Below, in pieces: positions 35,302-46,553 of a stretch of 64,000 nt of DNA. The stretch lies in NCBI GenBank assembly GCA_011033025.1, contig WFMF01000355.1, positions 62,001-126,000 on the forward strand, in the 5' to 3' direction. The notes under the pieces were generated by a model, which worked only from the letters and a program-made list of their open reading frames with translations, searched no databases and was not told the origin of the DNA. The stretch is from Beroe forskalii. Its lineage: Eukaryota; Ctenophora; Nuda; Beroida; Beroidae. The position numbers and the translations under genes were made by a program. Numbering within the stretch: the stretch's first letter is position 1; every line of letters starts with the position of its first letter.

Positions 35302-35538
35302 CTCCCATATAAACAGGAGCCTTCATTATCTATGACAATGACGTCACTCAGAAAAATATAATTAAGCGCACCTAGCGCTTTAACCACTAGGGTTAGGGTC
35401 ACGATTAGGGTCAGGATTTGTTAGGGTTAGGGTAAGGATTTAGGTTAGGGTTTTGGTTAGGGCCATGGTTAGGTTTAGGATACAGAGAAATTGACGTTTA
35501 GATCTGTGACGTCACTCAGAGCCGTTTATATGGGAGAC
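35302..35538. mobile_element. CCCATATAA-family MITE, best preserved copy
   Basis: The ends GTCTCCCATATAAAC and, inverted, GTCTCCCATATAAACGG pair. Next to each end lies a TGACGTCACTCAGA block, so the ends are symmetrical beyond the terminal repeat. The core is degenerate TTAGGG-like. Older copies at 1248-1770 and 5408-5900. Confidence 0.8.
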
Positions 35539-35539
35539 A

Positions 35540-35985
35540 TACCGCACTCTGCTCTGTGCGCGCAACCATACCAGTGCCCTAACCTCACATGCACCTATGC
35601 GGGATTAAGAAAGCACCGCGGGGCAAATGTGGAACCGAACGTTCACCGCGCGAGCGAGGGTGAAGTGACACTGACATCCGGATATGATCCTGTGACTAAC
35701 GCGCGCAGCGGGGATGCCCTTGCCTGGCCCTCTGCGCGCGCGCCCGACTCGCAGAGTTGAAAAATATGGAGCAGGTGCAACGTCTGGCAAGGGTGCCGCG
35801 CCGCGCACGTTACCAGGGCCCTGGCTAAAGCGCTTCCTCAGAAGCGCGCGGCGTACACACACCTATGCGGGCTTAGAAAATACGTGTTCATCAATGAAAG
35901 ACGTCGCGGCCCGGGCGACGCACAAGCACTTTCCTAAGCCCGCATAGGTGTGCGTACGCAACGCAGACAGGGATATACGTGTTTA
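35540..35985. other. CpG-rich block with composite-foldback fragments
   Basis: GC-rich with many CpG and GCGCGC words up to about 35870. It includes GCACCTATGCGGGATTAAG (35590) and two further copies of CCTAAGCCCGCATAGGTGTG in opposite orientations (35858, 35932). I see no exon. Confidence 0.5.
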
Positions 35986-36748
35986 GCAAACAAGCACTGC
36001 ACAATGAAATTGAAAATCATTTGTTAATCATTGGTGAATTAAGTTCGATTTGAAATATTACAATATTAAATGAAAGTCTACATAATACAGCGATACAAAT
36101 ACAAACTAAAATATCTGATTACAGTTCTAATTATAATGATTTCTGAAAAGCTGGTGCGGAAGTTATCGAAAATATGATTGAAAATTATCCTTGACCTTCG
36201 AGTTCGATCCTATGAATTATCAAACTTTTGAAATTTACAGGCTATGGAAAAAATGCTTCGACAATTTATCAAAACTTTGCATGTTTGATATTTTTATGAA
36301 AATGAAACCAGAACGATACTTCGGGCCTGTGATCTCTCAATTCTCATAATCTGCGGAGAATGTACTGTACTGATCGTTGTGGCATAAAACTTTGCATTGA
36401 CATGAAACGCGCGCCACAGAAGCATCTGCACGTGCATATTATGAATTAGCGCCAGGCAACGCGCACGTGCAGCTTCAGTTCCACTTCTAATCTAAAATTT
36501 GTTGCTCAGAAATCAGAAGCGTTTCTGGTTCCTATTTGAGATTTCTGGTGGATAGAGTTGAGAATTACAATTTTTTACTCATGCATACGGATTAAAATTT
36601 ATTACCAGAGCGTTAAACAGAATTCTTCTTATCTCCGATCAAAACCAAAATCCAACTCAACTCAAAATCTTGGGAGAATTTACTTTTGAATATTTCTACA
36701 CCACAGTCTCACTACAAGAGTCCTCAAGCTCTTCCTCTCTCTGTCACG

Positions 36749-37000
36749 TGTTACAGATCACGTGATATATTAAACCACGCGTGACTCATCACGTACTTTA
36801 TCACGTGACATGCACGTGTTTAATCACGTGACGTGCACGTGCTTAATCACGTGACTTGCACGTGTTTTATCACGTGACATACACGTGTTCTATCACGTGA
36901 CATGCACGTGTTTTATCACGTGACATGCACGTGTTTTATCACGTGACACGCACGTGTTTAATCACGTGATAAGCACGTGATTTACACGTGTTTCATCACG
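36749..37000. repeat. CACGTG (E-box) array, right copy
   Basis: About nineteen CACGTG hexamers, inverse of 27209-27612 but shorter. It directly abuts the stop codon of the right tetraspanin copy. Confidence 0.85.
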
Positions 37001-37003
37001 CAA

Positions 37004-37072
37004 TTACCAATTCTCGTAGCCTTCGTCTTCGATGGTTGTTCGGAACTTGCTGGCCATGATCAGGATGGTAAC
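37004..37072 (-). CDS. Tetraspanin, right copy: end of TM4, tail and stop
   Basis: Same 22 codons and stop as 27133-27201, with no base difference. Acceptor CTCTCAG. Tail SKFRTTIEDEGYENW. Confidence 0.88.
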   Translation of the reverse strand, partial: VTILIMASKFRTTIEDEGYENW

Positions 37073-37853
37073 CTGAGAGATAAGGAAACATTGATAAGGA
37101 ATCACTGAATAAATATCATTTAATATCAGAAAACCCATTTTTGAATGGCCTCTTTTTCATTTATAAATGACAGCTGGGTGACTCATTTAATGGAGTATTC
37201 ATTCAATTCCAATGCAACATTTTACAACCAACATGCGATCTTTGAAGAAAGTGACTGGTTTGAATTCTATGTTTTGAGCGGCCAGGATTGGAAAAATAAA
37301 GCTTTGATCATAGTGATATACAATTACATGATACATTCAAATACAGTATACTGTACAATGTACAATCGAATAGCCCGATATACAAAATAGCAATAGGGAG
37401 AAGGAAAATGAATATCTGTAGAAAAATGTTTCGAAACTTTCCGCCTCAGCTTTTCAACTTGTAGAGCAAAATTAATTGTCTAATAGAAAATATCGGAACA
37501 AAATTTAATTTACTTTTAGCTCCAAATTTACGTTCTATTCCATAAAATACAAATCATGATATTTGGAGGGAAACGGAGTAAGCACAGAAATTTCAAAACA
37601 AGTAACCACGACATGTTAGTTGCAGCGAATTTTCATCATATCATATGACATCATCAGGCTGAAATTGTATTGTCAATTTATATCATTGCACACACGCAAA
37701 CATATAAATATTGATAACCAACAGGTAGGAACTACTCAATATTAAAACGTGGCAAGACATGTCGATTAAAGTTCTCAATCAATCAAATTTACAAACTGAA
37801 ATGAAATGAAATTCACAAATTGAAATAATGCAATCATCAGTTAATATTACCTA

Positions 37854-38207
37854 CTATACAAACTGAAAAGATAGAGCAAATAAAACTGATAAATTATGAT
37901 AAAGCAACGGGATAGAATATTCCTGTGTATTTAGCGTTTGATTCTTGCCTAGTTTGAGCATTACACTTTCCATATAGCGGAGCCGAAGATCATTTGAGCA
38001 GTTTCCAATGGTTTTAATAATGTCCTTGAAAACAAACTTGCACTCGGGGTCACCTGTTTCGGATATGTGTCCATGGAGAGCGCTATTCTCTGTCCTAGGA
38101 CAAAGATGTCCATTTGCACTGTAAAATCTCTCATAAATGGTATTTTTGGTTTTACCTGGGCAAATAAGCCACACTTGGCCCACACTTTTTACATTTAAGG
38201 TAATAAA
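37854..38207 (-). pseudogene. GIY-YIG endonuclease region of the Penelope-like element, frameshifted
   Basis: Downstream of the reverse transcriptase, one frame reads VIYYLKCKKCG and another continues KTKNTIYERFYSANGHL, then a segment with RLRYMESVMLKLGK. These are the ordered blocks of a Penelope-type GIY-YIG nuclease, split over two frames near 38160-38215. A partial inverted copy of the region is at about 39215-39480. Confidence 0.7.
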
Positions 38208-39248
38208 TTACCCCGATTTACATTCCAATGGCAAAATATCCTTGAATCGAAACATATCCTTGATTGAAAATCCTCTCTTAAAAACAACCTTAAGATCAAC
38301 ACACGGATAGAATTTTCCAATCAACTGTCTTAATCTCTTAGCTAAAAGGTAAGAGGGCTGGCCTAGAAACGGCAAAACAAACGTTATAGATTTCTTGCTA
38401 ACAGTATGAACTTGGTCATCAGGTACCTCATATAACTTAGCCAGAAATTCGTTAGTACATTTGTCAATTAGTTTAGTAGGAAAACCATTACCAATAAATT
38501 TCTTTCTTAGAAATGTTAAATCTTGATGAAACCACGAATACGTTGTTGCTATGGAGTAAATTCTAAAAATAAGACACCTAATCAGACTAAACTTATGAGA
38601 AATAGGAACAAAACTATGGAAAGCATAGAACAAACCTCTGTCTGTGGCTTTCACTTTGGTTGAGACCTCCGTGAAAGGTTCGGACGAAGTCCGATGTACA
38701 TAGGTGTCTAAGAATCCAAGTTTGTCATCGATTTCGAGTTCTATATCAAATTTAGTGGAGGAATCTATACTGTTGAGGAATTCTAAAAATCTGTGGGCAG
38801 TTTCCTCGTCGTTAAATAGACAAAATGTATCATCAACGTATCTTCTATAAAATTCAGGATACATATCAGAGTGGACAAAATGTTCCTCTTCTAGGTAGCA
38901 CATCCAGATGTCTGCTAGAATAGGACCTAAACTGCTGCCCATTGCAACCCCATCATGCTGTTCGTAGACAGTACCATCGAAAACAAACGTACTGTTAATC
39001 ACACAAAAACCAATAAGTTTGCGAAGTACTTGTTCTGGGAGTGGTGGAGGAGTGAGGTGGGAGCGGTACAGTCTGTCCATGCAAATATCCACAGTCCGAG
39101 TCAGAGGAACATTGGTGAACAGGGACTGTACGTCATAGCTGACCATGAACTTGTCAGATAAATCCCACTGAGAGACTTGCGTAACGAAGTCGAAAGTGTT
39201 CCGCAAGTAAAACCAAAAACACGGTTTATGAGAGATTTTACAGTTCAA
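38208..39248 (-). CDS. Penelope-like reverse transcriptase, partial
   Basis: 346 codons. Fingers/palm motif SYDVQSLFTNVPL lies near residue 35. Motif B, GVAMGSSLGPILADIWM, is near residue 105. The catalytic YVDD in RRYVDDTFCLF is near residue 140. A later LGFLDTYVHR block follows near residue 180. The first catalytic Asp (in SYDV) and the two of YVDD are present, so the active site is intact. The protein begins close to motif A and lacks the usual N-terminal part. The frame ends at a stop just before the GIY-YIG region. It copies element RNA into DNA in active relatives. This copy is probably dead. Confidence 0.9.
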   Translation of the reverse strand: MNCKISHKPCFWFYLRNTFDFVTQVSQWDLSDKFMVSYDVQSLFTNVPLTRTVDICMDRLYRSHLTPPPLPEQVLRKLIGFCVINSTFVFDGTVYEQHDGVAMGSSLGPILADIWMCYLEEEHFVHSDMYPEFYRRYVDDTFCLFNDEETAHRFLEFLNSIDSSTKFDIELEIDDKLGFLDTYVHRTSSEPFTEVSTKVKATDRGLFYAFHSFVPISHKFSLIRCLIFRIYSIATTYSWFHQDLTFLRKKFIGNGFPTKLIDKCTNEFLAKLYEVPDDQVHTVSKKSITFVLPFLGQPSYLLAKRLRQLIGKFYPCVDLKVVFKRGFSIKDMFRFKDILPLECKSG

Positions 39249-39801
39249 ATGGGCATCTTAATCCTAGGACAGAGAATAGCGCTCTCCATGGGCACATATC
39301 CGAAACGGGTGACCCCGAGTGCGAGTTTGTTTTCAAGGACATTCAAATCCTTGGAAACTGCTCAAACGATCTTCGGCTTCGCTATATGGAAAGTGTTATG
39401 CTCAAACTAGGCAAGAAACAAACGCTAAATACACAGGAATATTCCATCCCATTGCGCATCTTTTAGGGCGTTGCTTTATCATAATTTTATCAGTTTTATT
39501 TGCTTTATCTTTTCAGTTGTACAGTAGGCAATTTATTAATTGATGATTGCATTATTTCAATTTGTGAATTTCATTTCATTTCAGTTTGTAAATTTGATTG
39601 ATTGAGAACTTTAATCGACATGTCTTGCCACGTTTTAATATTGAGTAGTTCCTACCTGTTGGTTATCAATATTTATATGTTTGCGTGTGTGCAATGATAT
39701 AAATTGACAATACAATTTCAGCCTGATGATGTCATATGATATGATGAAAATTCGCTGCAACTAACATGTCGTGGTTACTTGTTTTGAAAAAATCATGATA
39801 T

Positions 39802-40104
39802 TGATAAAATGACATGATACATGGATCTAGCAATTAGAAAAAGGATATTATTTTTTGATTTACTTCTACAGGTTCTAGTACCATTTACAAAAATACATAT
39901 TTTATTTGTCAGAAGTGAGTTAATTGTTGTACTCTTCTACAATGGAAAACATTTTATTCGTAAAGTGGTCAATTGCTGAATGAAACTGAAACGATGTGTT
40001 GTGGATGTCCGTGCGGCGCAATCTGTCGAACATTCGAGGCCTCTGCAACATTTTGGGCAGGTCTGACCTTGCTTCCCACGGAGTTCACTTCACGGACAGT
40101 GGCG
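39802..40104. other. Intron of right tetraspanin, mirrored DNA
   Basis: Counterpart of 26335-26640. No additional feature seen. Confidence 0.5.
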
Positions 40105-40445
40105 GTGAGGAGGAATATCTGAGGTGAGTGGAGTGAATGAGGTGAGGTGAGTGGAGTGGGGTGAGGTGAGGTGAGTGGGGTGAGTAGGAGTGGGGTGAGG
40201 TGAGGTGAGTGAATGAGGTGAGGTGCACGGAGTGAGGTGAGGTGAGGTGAGTGGGGTGAGTAGGAGTGGAGTGAGGTGAGGTGAGTGAATTAGGTGAGGT
40301 GCATGGAGTGCGGTAAGGTGAGTGGGAGTGGGGTGAGTGAGAGTGGGGTGAGGGGTAGTGGGGTGAGGTGAGGTGAGTGGGGTGAGCGGGAGTGGGGTGA
40401 GGTGACTGGTGAAGGGTAGAGGAAGGACATAAAATTTGAGATTTC
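40105..40445. repeat. GTGAGGTGAGTGG low-complexity array
   Basis: Inverse of 25790-26330 but about 200 bp shorter. Frames through it are repeat translations. Confidence 0.9.
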
Positions 40446-40675
40446 GAGGTTTTGTTACCACAATTGTTCTCATTTTATTTTGTTCGATAAAGTGCGTGGT
40501 ATACGTTTCGTCATTTAACCCCAATCATAGATCTGCCAACATTTTTAATCGTTTCATTTGAAAACCTTAATTTACACTTTCATAAAACTAACAAATGGGA
40601 TGAAATATCCCTGGGTATCAGTAATCTTTTTTTTTCTTTAAAAGTTGAAACCAACAGACCACGCAATTGCAAATA

Positions 40676-40845
40676 AGGGATCGTTCACATATAACGTAAT
40701 CACCTAGAGGGGGGAGGGGGTTTCCGAATGATTACGTTACATGTTATTGTAACAAATACAACTACTGTAAACTTGATTACGAGGGAGGAGGGGGGGGGGG
40801 TAGAAATCGGCCAAAAATTGATTACGTAATATGTGAACGATCCCT
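40676..40845. mobile_element. 170-bp MITE, ends AGGGATCGTTCACATAT, right copy
   Basis: Mirror of 25373-25533, with a G-run in the centre that differs in length. Shared by both arms. Confidence 0.88.
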
Positions 40846-41341
40846 AAAAACGATTGAAATGTGACAGACCTATGACTAGGGTGACGTGTGTGATTGAGGT
40901 GACTCTGATTACTCTGGGGCGTAACGCTCATTAAATCCTTCCTTGATGAGTAACTTAACGAGTCCAGAGACAAGGATGACAGTACACATCTGAAATGGAT
41001 GGGTCTGTGGGCGTGTGAAATGGACGGGTGTGAAAATTTAAATGGGCGTGTGTGAAATGGGTGTGGGAATGCGTAAGTATTTTTTCATTTTCCGTGTACA
41101 GTGTCAGGAAAGAAATAGGTATACTTCTACCCGACGGAAAAGGATCCAAATTTCAGACTCAGAAGGTAAATAATGAAATGTCACACACTTAAGTTATAGC
41201 AGAGTTAAAACGTCATGCAAAATCGACACACCGTCTTAAAATGCCGTGATAAGATTTGAAGAGTTCAGCTGAGAATAATTTTCGAATTTTATGAAACGAT
41301 AGATGCCGGCAGCATTTTTTAAGTACAACATGTCATCTTAC

Positions 41342-41465
41342 TCTCAGTCCTAAGGACATTTCATCTCACGACGTTTCATTTCCCTGTTCTGACCCAACCT
41401 TAATCCTAACCCTGACCCCAGCCTTTGCTCGGGATTGAAATATTACGAGATCAAGTGTCCTGAGA
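41342..41465. mobile_element. Small foldback with TTAGGG-like core, right copy
   Basis: Mirror of 24709-24838. Ends TCTCAG...CTGAGA, core CCTTAATCCTAACCCTGACC. Confidence 0.75.
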
Positions 41466-41957
41466 AAAAATTTCTGTTCTTCATAATTTTCAAGAAATCA
41501 TCCATAACAAAATTCACAATTTGAGAGTTTCATTTTGGAAGCAAGTTCAAGTCCTGGAAATCAAAAGGTTGCCCTAAATCGATACGTGTTTGAACAATTC
41601 TGGACTTTCAGCGTATAATTCAATGGCCCGTATGCTAATTGAGTGACTCACTACCAAGAGGTAGTGTCACTTGTATCTTACAATCATTCATTGGGCTGAC
41701 TCTGACAATACTACTCCCACAATATACAAAATCATTCCCTTCAAAATGTGCTGATAAAAATCAAGAGGAAGCTTTTTTTTCAACAAAAAGCTTTAATAAC
41801 AAACATATCCCGGCATCTATAGATATAAACATAATTCCAGACAAGAATCACACATTTTCACCTCGCTCGCTTTTGCGCTCAGCTCTCATCCCCTAACGGC
41901 ATGTAATACTCAAACTTCCGGTCTTCCAGCATGACTATGAAGCTTGTGCACCGCAGG

Positions 41958-42175
41958 ACCCCTATGATCTAAATTTGGGGGTCTTTCAATATTCGGGAAA
42001 AACGGGACAGGACCCCTATGATCTAAATTTGGGGGTCTTTCAATATTCGGAGAAAACGGGGCAGGACCCCTATGATCTAAATTTGGGGGTCTTTCAATAT
42101 TCGTGGAAAACGGGGCAGGACCCCTATGATCTAAATTTGGGGGTATTTCAATATTCGGGGAAAAACGGGGTCTTT
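41958..42175. repeat. 54-bp tandem repeat, four copies
   Basis: Inverse of 23631-24050 with half the copies. The period is divisible by three, so an apparent repetitive protein frame appears at 41975-42199. I do not regard it as a gene. Confidence 0.9.
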
Positions 42176-42889
42176 CTTAGTCCATGGTGTGTAGAATAGG
42201 GATTTCTTCGTCAATTTAATCAGAAATAGGACGAGTAGAGTGGTTACGAACATCTTCAATTGTAACAATTAAAACGTCGTGTTCTTGTGATATTTCAATG
42301 AATATATCATTCATCATAGTCATACATTCTGAGAAGTTAATTGGTTAGAACATACAACTGACACGCAACATATTCATATCACTACGCTCTTATCTTAACT
42401 AAATCTATAAATAATTGAATTAAATTAATTTATTAGAAAATGCACTGAATATATAATACGACAATCTACTGTCTGCTATTATGTGAAATACAATATACGT
42501 TATACAATATACACAGCAATTGGCAATGTCCAAGAATCCTAGTTCAAGCGTATCAAAATTACGCGGCAGCTATTGACATTGCCGGAAGTGACCATATGGG
42601 CAAAATCCTATCATGCATTTGACGCACAAATTTCTGTTGAAATGACGAAATAACAATACATGGTATCACTAAATACAATGCGCGCAATCATATCGCATTG
42701 GCGGATTTAATTCGTCGAAAAAAGATCGCAACAAGATCGGAAAAAGAAACAAAAGACCTAAAATATTGAATAAAATGTATCGACTACTTAGGTGCTATAG
42801 ATGCCTACTTCTTGTCGCTGAACCATATTATTCTCAAGTAGTTGAGCATGTCAGACTATAGGAGAAGGATGATTGAAGCCAATTCGAGA
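42176..42889. other. Intron of right tetraspanin, mirrored DNA
   Basis: Counterpart of about 23160-23630. AT-rich, no feature recognised. Confidence 0.5.
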
Positions 42890-43770
42890 ATAGAAGAGTG
42901 GTGTTCGCAGAGGAAGAGTGGTGTCAGCAGAGGAAGAGTGGTGTCAGTCGGAGAATAGAAGAGTAGTGTCAGCCGAGGAAGAGTGGTGTCAGTCGGAGAA
43001 TAGAAGAGTGCTGTCAGCAGAGAAAGAGAGGCGTTCGCAAACAGAGAGTGGTGTCAGCAGAGGAAGAGGGGTGTCAGCCAAGGAGGAGTGGTGTCAGTTG
43101 GAGGATAGAAGAGTGGTGTCAGCCGAGGAGGAATGGTGTCAGCAGAGGAAGAGGGGTATCAGCCAAGGAGGAGTGACGTCAGTTGGGGAATAGAAGAGTA
43201 GTGTCAGCCGAGGAAGAGTGGTGTCAGTCGAAGAATAGAAGATTGGTGTCAGCAGTGGAAGAGTGGTGTCAGGCGTAAAATAGAAGTGGTGTCAGCCGAG
43301 GAAGAGTGGTGCCAGCCTATGAAAAGTGGTGTCAGACGAGGAAGATTGGTGTCAGTCGGAAAATAGAAAAATGGTGTCAGCCGAGGAAGAGTGGTGTCAG
43401 CCGATGAAGAGTGGTGGTGTTAGCCGAGGAAGAGTGGTGTCAGTTTGTCTGACGTCGCGCGCGAGGGGGTCAGGCAACGCCTGACAAGTGTCAGTCGGAA
43501 AATAGAAAAGTGGTGTCAGCCGAGGAAGAGTGATGTCAGCCGGAGAATAGAAAAGTGGTGTCAGCAGTGGAGGAGTGGTGTCAGCAAGGGAGAGTGGTGT
43601 CAGCCGAGGAAAAGTGGTGTCAGTGGGAAAATAGAAGAGAGGCGTCAGCAGAGGAAGAGTGGCGTCAGCAGTGGAGGAGTGGCATCAGCAGAGGTAGAAC
43701 GGGCTAATGGCATCAGTGAGAGAAGAATGGTATCAGTCGGAGAAGAGTGGTATCAGTCGGAGAATAGAGG
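42890..43770. repeat. Minisatellite, AGCCGAGGAAGAGTGGTGTC
   Basis: Inverse of 21986-23150, about 280 bp shorter. Glu/Ser/Arg-rich frames across it are repeat translations. Confidence 0.9.
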
Positions 43771-43800
43771 AGTCGTTTCAGGGGAAGTTTTGAGGAGCCT

Positions 43801-45430
43801 ATTCCCGCCCTGGCCAGGGCGGTAACCCCCCGCGGTAAAAAGAAAACTGGCCAGGGGTATAAGTTAGAGATTTGAGTGTCACAGGGTGATATAATATATA
43901 ATAATATATAATATATAATAATATACATGATAATTGGGAGCAAATTTAAAACGATGAGATGTCAAGAACGGGAAATGGTAGAGCCATGATCGAGGTCAGG
44001 TTTTGTTGGTCTAAGATGCGAAGATGTTATTGGCTATAAGAGAAGTTCTGGTGACGTCATTATCAAGTCACTATGACGTCATCAACTTAGCGAAATTTTA
44101 TTTCTTTTTTAGGTCATCTTTGTGCGCATTTTTCACCAAGAAGGAATGGAGATAGCTCAAAAATGTTGGAAAATCGTTAGTTGGAAATTTAAAGAGCTTT
44201 CAGAAAATCATATGGATTATTGGGCTATCTCGATTTTTCATCGAGATATACGCGATTTTCTAAGGTACGGTGAAAAATCGATTTCCAAATTATAGGTCAA
44301 AACTGAAACGAGTGAGATGTACCAAGTATCTTGAGATGAGACCGGTCATAGTATGTTATACTAAGGCGGAATTGCTTAATAGGCTATATGGGAAATTGGT
44401 TTGAGCCTATTTTGGTGCTGTGATGACGTCATCAAAATCGCGTAAAACCACTAAAATAACGTATTTTGCGATAAAACGCTATTTTGCACTACTTTGAACA
44501 TCTCTAACTCAAAGAGTTTTCATCGGATAATGTTTTACGTCGATATTTTGCTTTTAGACCTCGAGATTTAGCTATAAAATTAGTTTCAAGGTGATCGGTC
44601 GAAAAATGTCGTCATGTGAAGCCTCTAAAAATTGAGATGCAAAATGGTTGAAATTGCGTTTATGACGAAAAACTGTACTGTTGTCCTATTCTGTGATACG
44701 ATAGTGAACTGATAATGGTTTCTCCATGTCTCGCAGTGACTAGGGATGGAAATATACGATGGAATAGTGAAGCACGTGAGTTCACGCGGACGTTTTGTAG
44801 AAATTAGGGATTTTGAAGAAATTGATATTTACACGGGATTTTCGACTTGATTACGTTGAAATGAGTTTAAATACGACTACTGCACGTGAAATTAGATCTG
44901 GTTGCTATATTTCAGCACGTGAGTACACACGGCCGTTTTGTAGAAATTAGGGGACTTGAAGAAATTGATATTTACATGGGATTTTCGACTTGGTGACGTT
45001 GAAATGAGTTCAAATACGACTGATGCATGTGAAATTAGATCTGTTTGCTATATTTTAGCACGTGAGTTCACATGGATGATTTGTAGAAATGAAGAAAAAT
45101 ATCAATTCTAGTAAATCCAAGTTAGAAGAACGTAGTTTTGGACTTCGTCAGGGTGAGTAACGTTGGTTAGACTTGCGTGTGGGTTATAACGTGGGTTCGG
45201 ACTACGTGAGGGCAAGTTACGTGGGTCCAAACTGCCTTTGGGCAAGTACAGTAACATGGGTTCAAACATACATCTGTCAAGATATCACCACCAAAACCGT
45301 TGGACGGTTGGTCTAATAACCCCCCGCGGGTTTGGATGTGACAACGGAACCTGAAAAGAGACAAAATGGGCTGATCACATCCAAACCAGCGGGGGGTTAC
45401 TAGACCAACCGTCCAACGGTTTTGGTGGTG
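43801..45430. mobile_element. 1.6-kb insertion in right arm only, ends approximate
   Basis: The left arm passes directly from the minisatellite to the GCCGCAACGAGATCGG block (near 21940-21985) without it. Inside are a tandem repeat of about 144 bp (44771-45090, units beginning AGCACGTGAGTTCAC) and a large terminal hairpin at 45282-45436. No protein-coding sequence recognised, so the class is unknown. Confidence 0.6.
44771..45090. repeat. Tandem repeat of about 144 bp
   Basis: Unit starts near 44771, 44914 and 45058 with AGCACGTGAGT, followed by TTTTGTAGAAATTAGG and GAAATTGATATTTACA. The third unit is partial. Confidence 0.8.
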
Positions 45431-45436
45431 ATCACA
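45282..45436. repeat. 155-bp hairpin, arms of about 60 bp
   Basis: The arms TATCACCACCAAAACCGTTG... and its inverse pair through GGACGGTTGGTCTA and CCCCCCGC, with a loop of about 35 bp (AACGGAACCTGAAAAGAGAC). It forms the right end of the 1.6-kb insertion. Confidence 0.85.
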
Positions 45437-45607
45437 ATAGATCTTTTCCGATCTCGTTGCGGCATTGATAGCTAGGCGCGCGCACCGTCCGCACTCGATT
45501 GATCGCGCGCGCGCGCGCCGCGCGGTCGGTTGATGCGCGCGATTCACAAAGGACCCTTCCAATTCAACATCGCGCCTTCCTTCCGTTCCATGAATAATAA
45601 CAAGCAC

Positions 45608-46008
45608 CAGTAGATGTTCTAGCCCAAAATTGTCATGATTTTACAGGAGTTGTACCTATTGATCCTCGAAAAAGCATGCGGCGCGTTCCGTAGCTGGACA
45701 CGAACAAGCTCCTACGAATTTCTAGGAATATCTGTAATCGATATCATGATACGGATAAGGCTTCATTCAAGCAAGTAGACAATTGGGCGTAATCAAGCAT
45801 CCACTCAGCTCAATTAAAATTACGTCAGCCGAACCGCCTTAAACATAGAACGTGATATCGAGCAGACATAATGCAGGCTAAAAGCCACAGAGAGCTCTTC
45901 GGTGATACTTTAATTGACGGAAATTTCGTAAAATCCATGACAAGAATGGAGAGGAACCTCTTGTAAAATCCTGACACTTTTATGACAAAAATGCTAGAAC
46001 ACCTTCTC
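45608..46008. mobile_element. 401-bp MITE with 8-bp target duplication, right arm only
   Basis: ACAAGCAC is repeated at 45600-45607 and 46009-46016. The left arm (about 21767-21775) has it once. The ends CAGTAGATGTTCTAGC and, inverted, GAGAAGGTGTTCTAGC are imperfect inverted repeats. An 8-bp duplication with CAG-type ends fits the hAT superfamily. No coding sequence. Confidence 0.82.
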
Positions 46009-46136
46009 ACAAGCACTGACGTAAGATTACACTTCACCCTGCTCAAATAAATTAACGATCTTATACTCGAACAACGGCGTAATTACATCCCTCAGTATTG
46101 GCTGATTTAACCAGTGATAATCGTACAACTCATTAC

Positions 46137-46220
46137 CTGCAGAATAACGATAACTCCGGCGCATATTCCGACGTTTAGAAGGTTCGTCTCCACAAAGTTC
46201 CACAGAGCTACTTTGCAACC
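46137..46220 (-). CDS. Tetraspanin, right copy: last loop cysteine and start of TM4
   Basis: Acceptor GGTTTCAG, 28 codons GCKVALWNFVETNLLNVG... to ILQ, donor CAG|GTAATG. No base difference from 21573-21656. Confidence 0.88.
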
Positions 46221-46553
46221 CTGAAACCAAAGATGAGAGATTTATGATCAATTAATACGGTGAAACGCAGCTTGTTAATTACGTAGACAAAAAATCAAAT
46301 TTGGTGAGGCCCTGTAACTTTTTGTGCCTAGGAAACCGCCATAGCTGTAATTCCATCATATATTTGGTTGTGTAAAGTGGCCTTGGATTTGAAACCTCAA
46401 ACCAGACGTCATGTATGAAATAAGAGATTTGATGTGTTAAAATTGTAATATGAGACACTATATGACAAAGAAAATACCGTATGCGGTATGACGCCATTTT
46501 ATTCATGGGCAGAAGTTTGACTTTTGACACCCTTTTCAAGCTCACGCTTTTTA

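Larger units (their letters stand above)
37563..39789 (-). mobile_element. Penelope-like retroelement, right arm only, decayed
   Basis: It is bordered by the 12-bp direct repeat AAATCATGATAT (37551-37562 and 39790-39801). The left arm has one copy of this at about 26645-26656, so the insertion followed separation of the arms. It encodes reverse transcriptase followed by a GIY-YIG region on the minus strand. The outer about 600 bp (37590-38190) recurs inverted at 39215-39789. Inverted flanking copies are common in Penelope-like elements. At least one frameshift splits the nuclease part. Confidence 0.88.

Noticed and set aside
39177-39543. Separate plus-strand gene next to the reverse transcriptase
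   Set aside because: It is the inverted partial copy of the Penelope-like nuclease region, part of the element's flanking repeat.
41975-42199. Repetitive GVFQYSGKTGQDPYDLNL protein
   Set aside because: Made by a 54-bp unit whose length is divisible by three. The left-arm array is interrupted and the copy number is variable.
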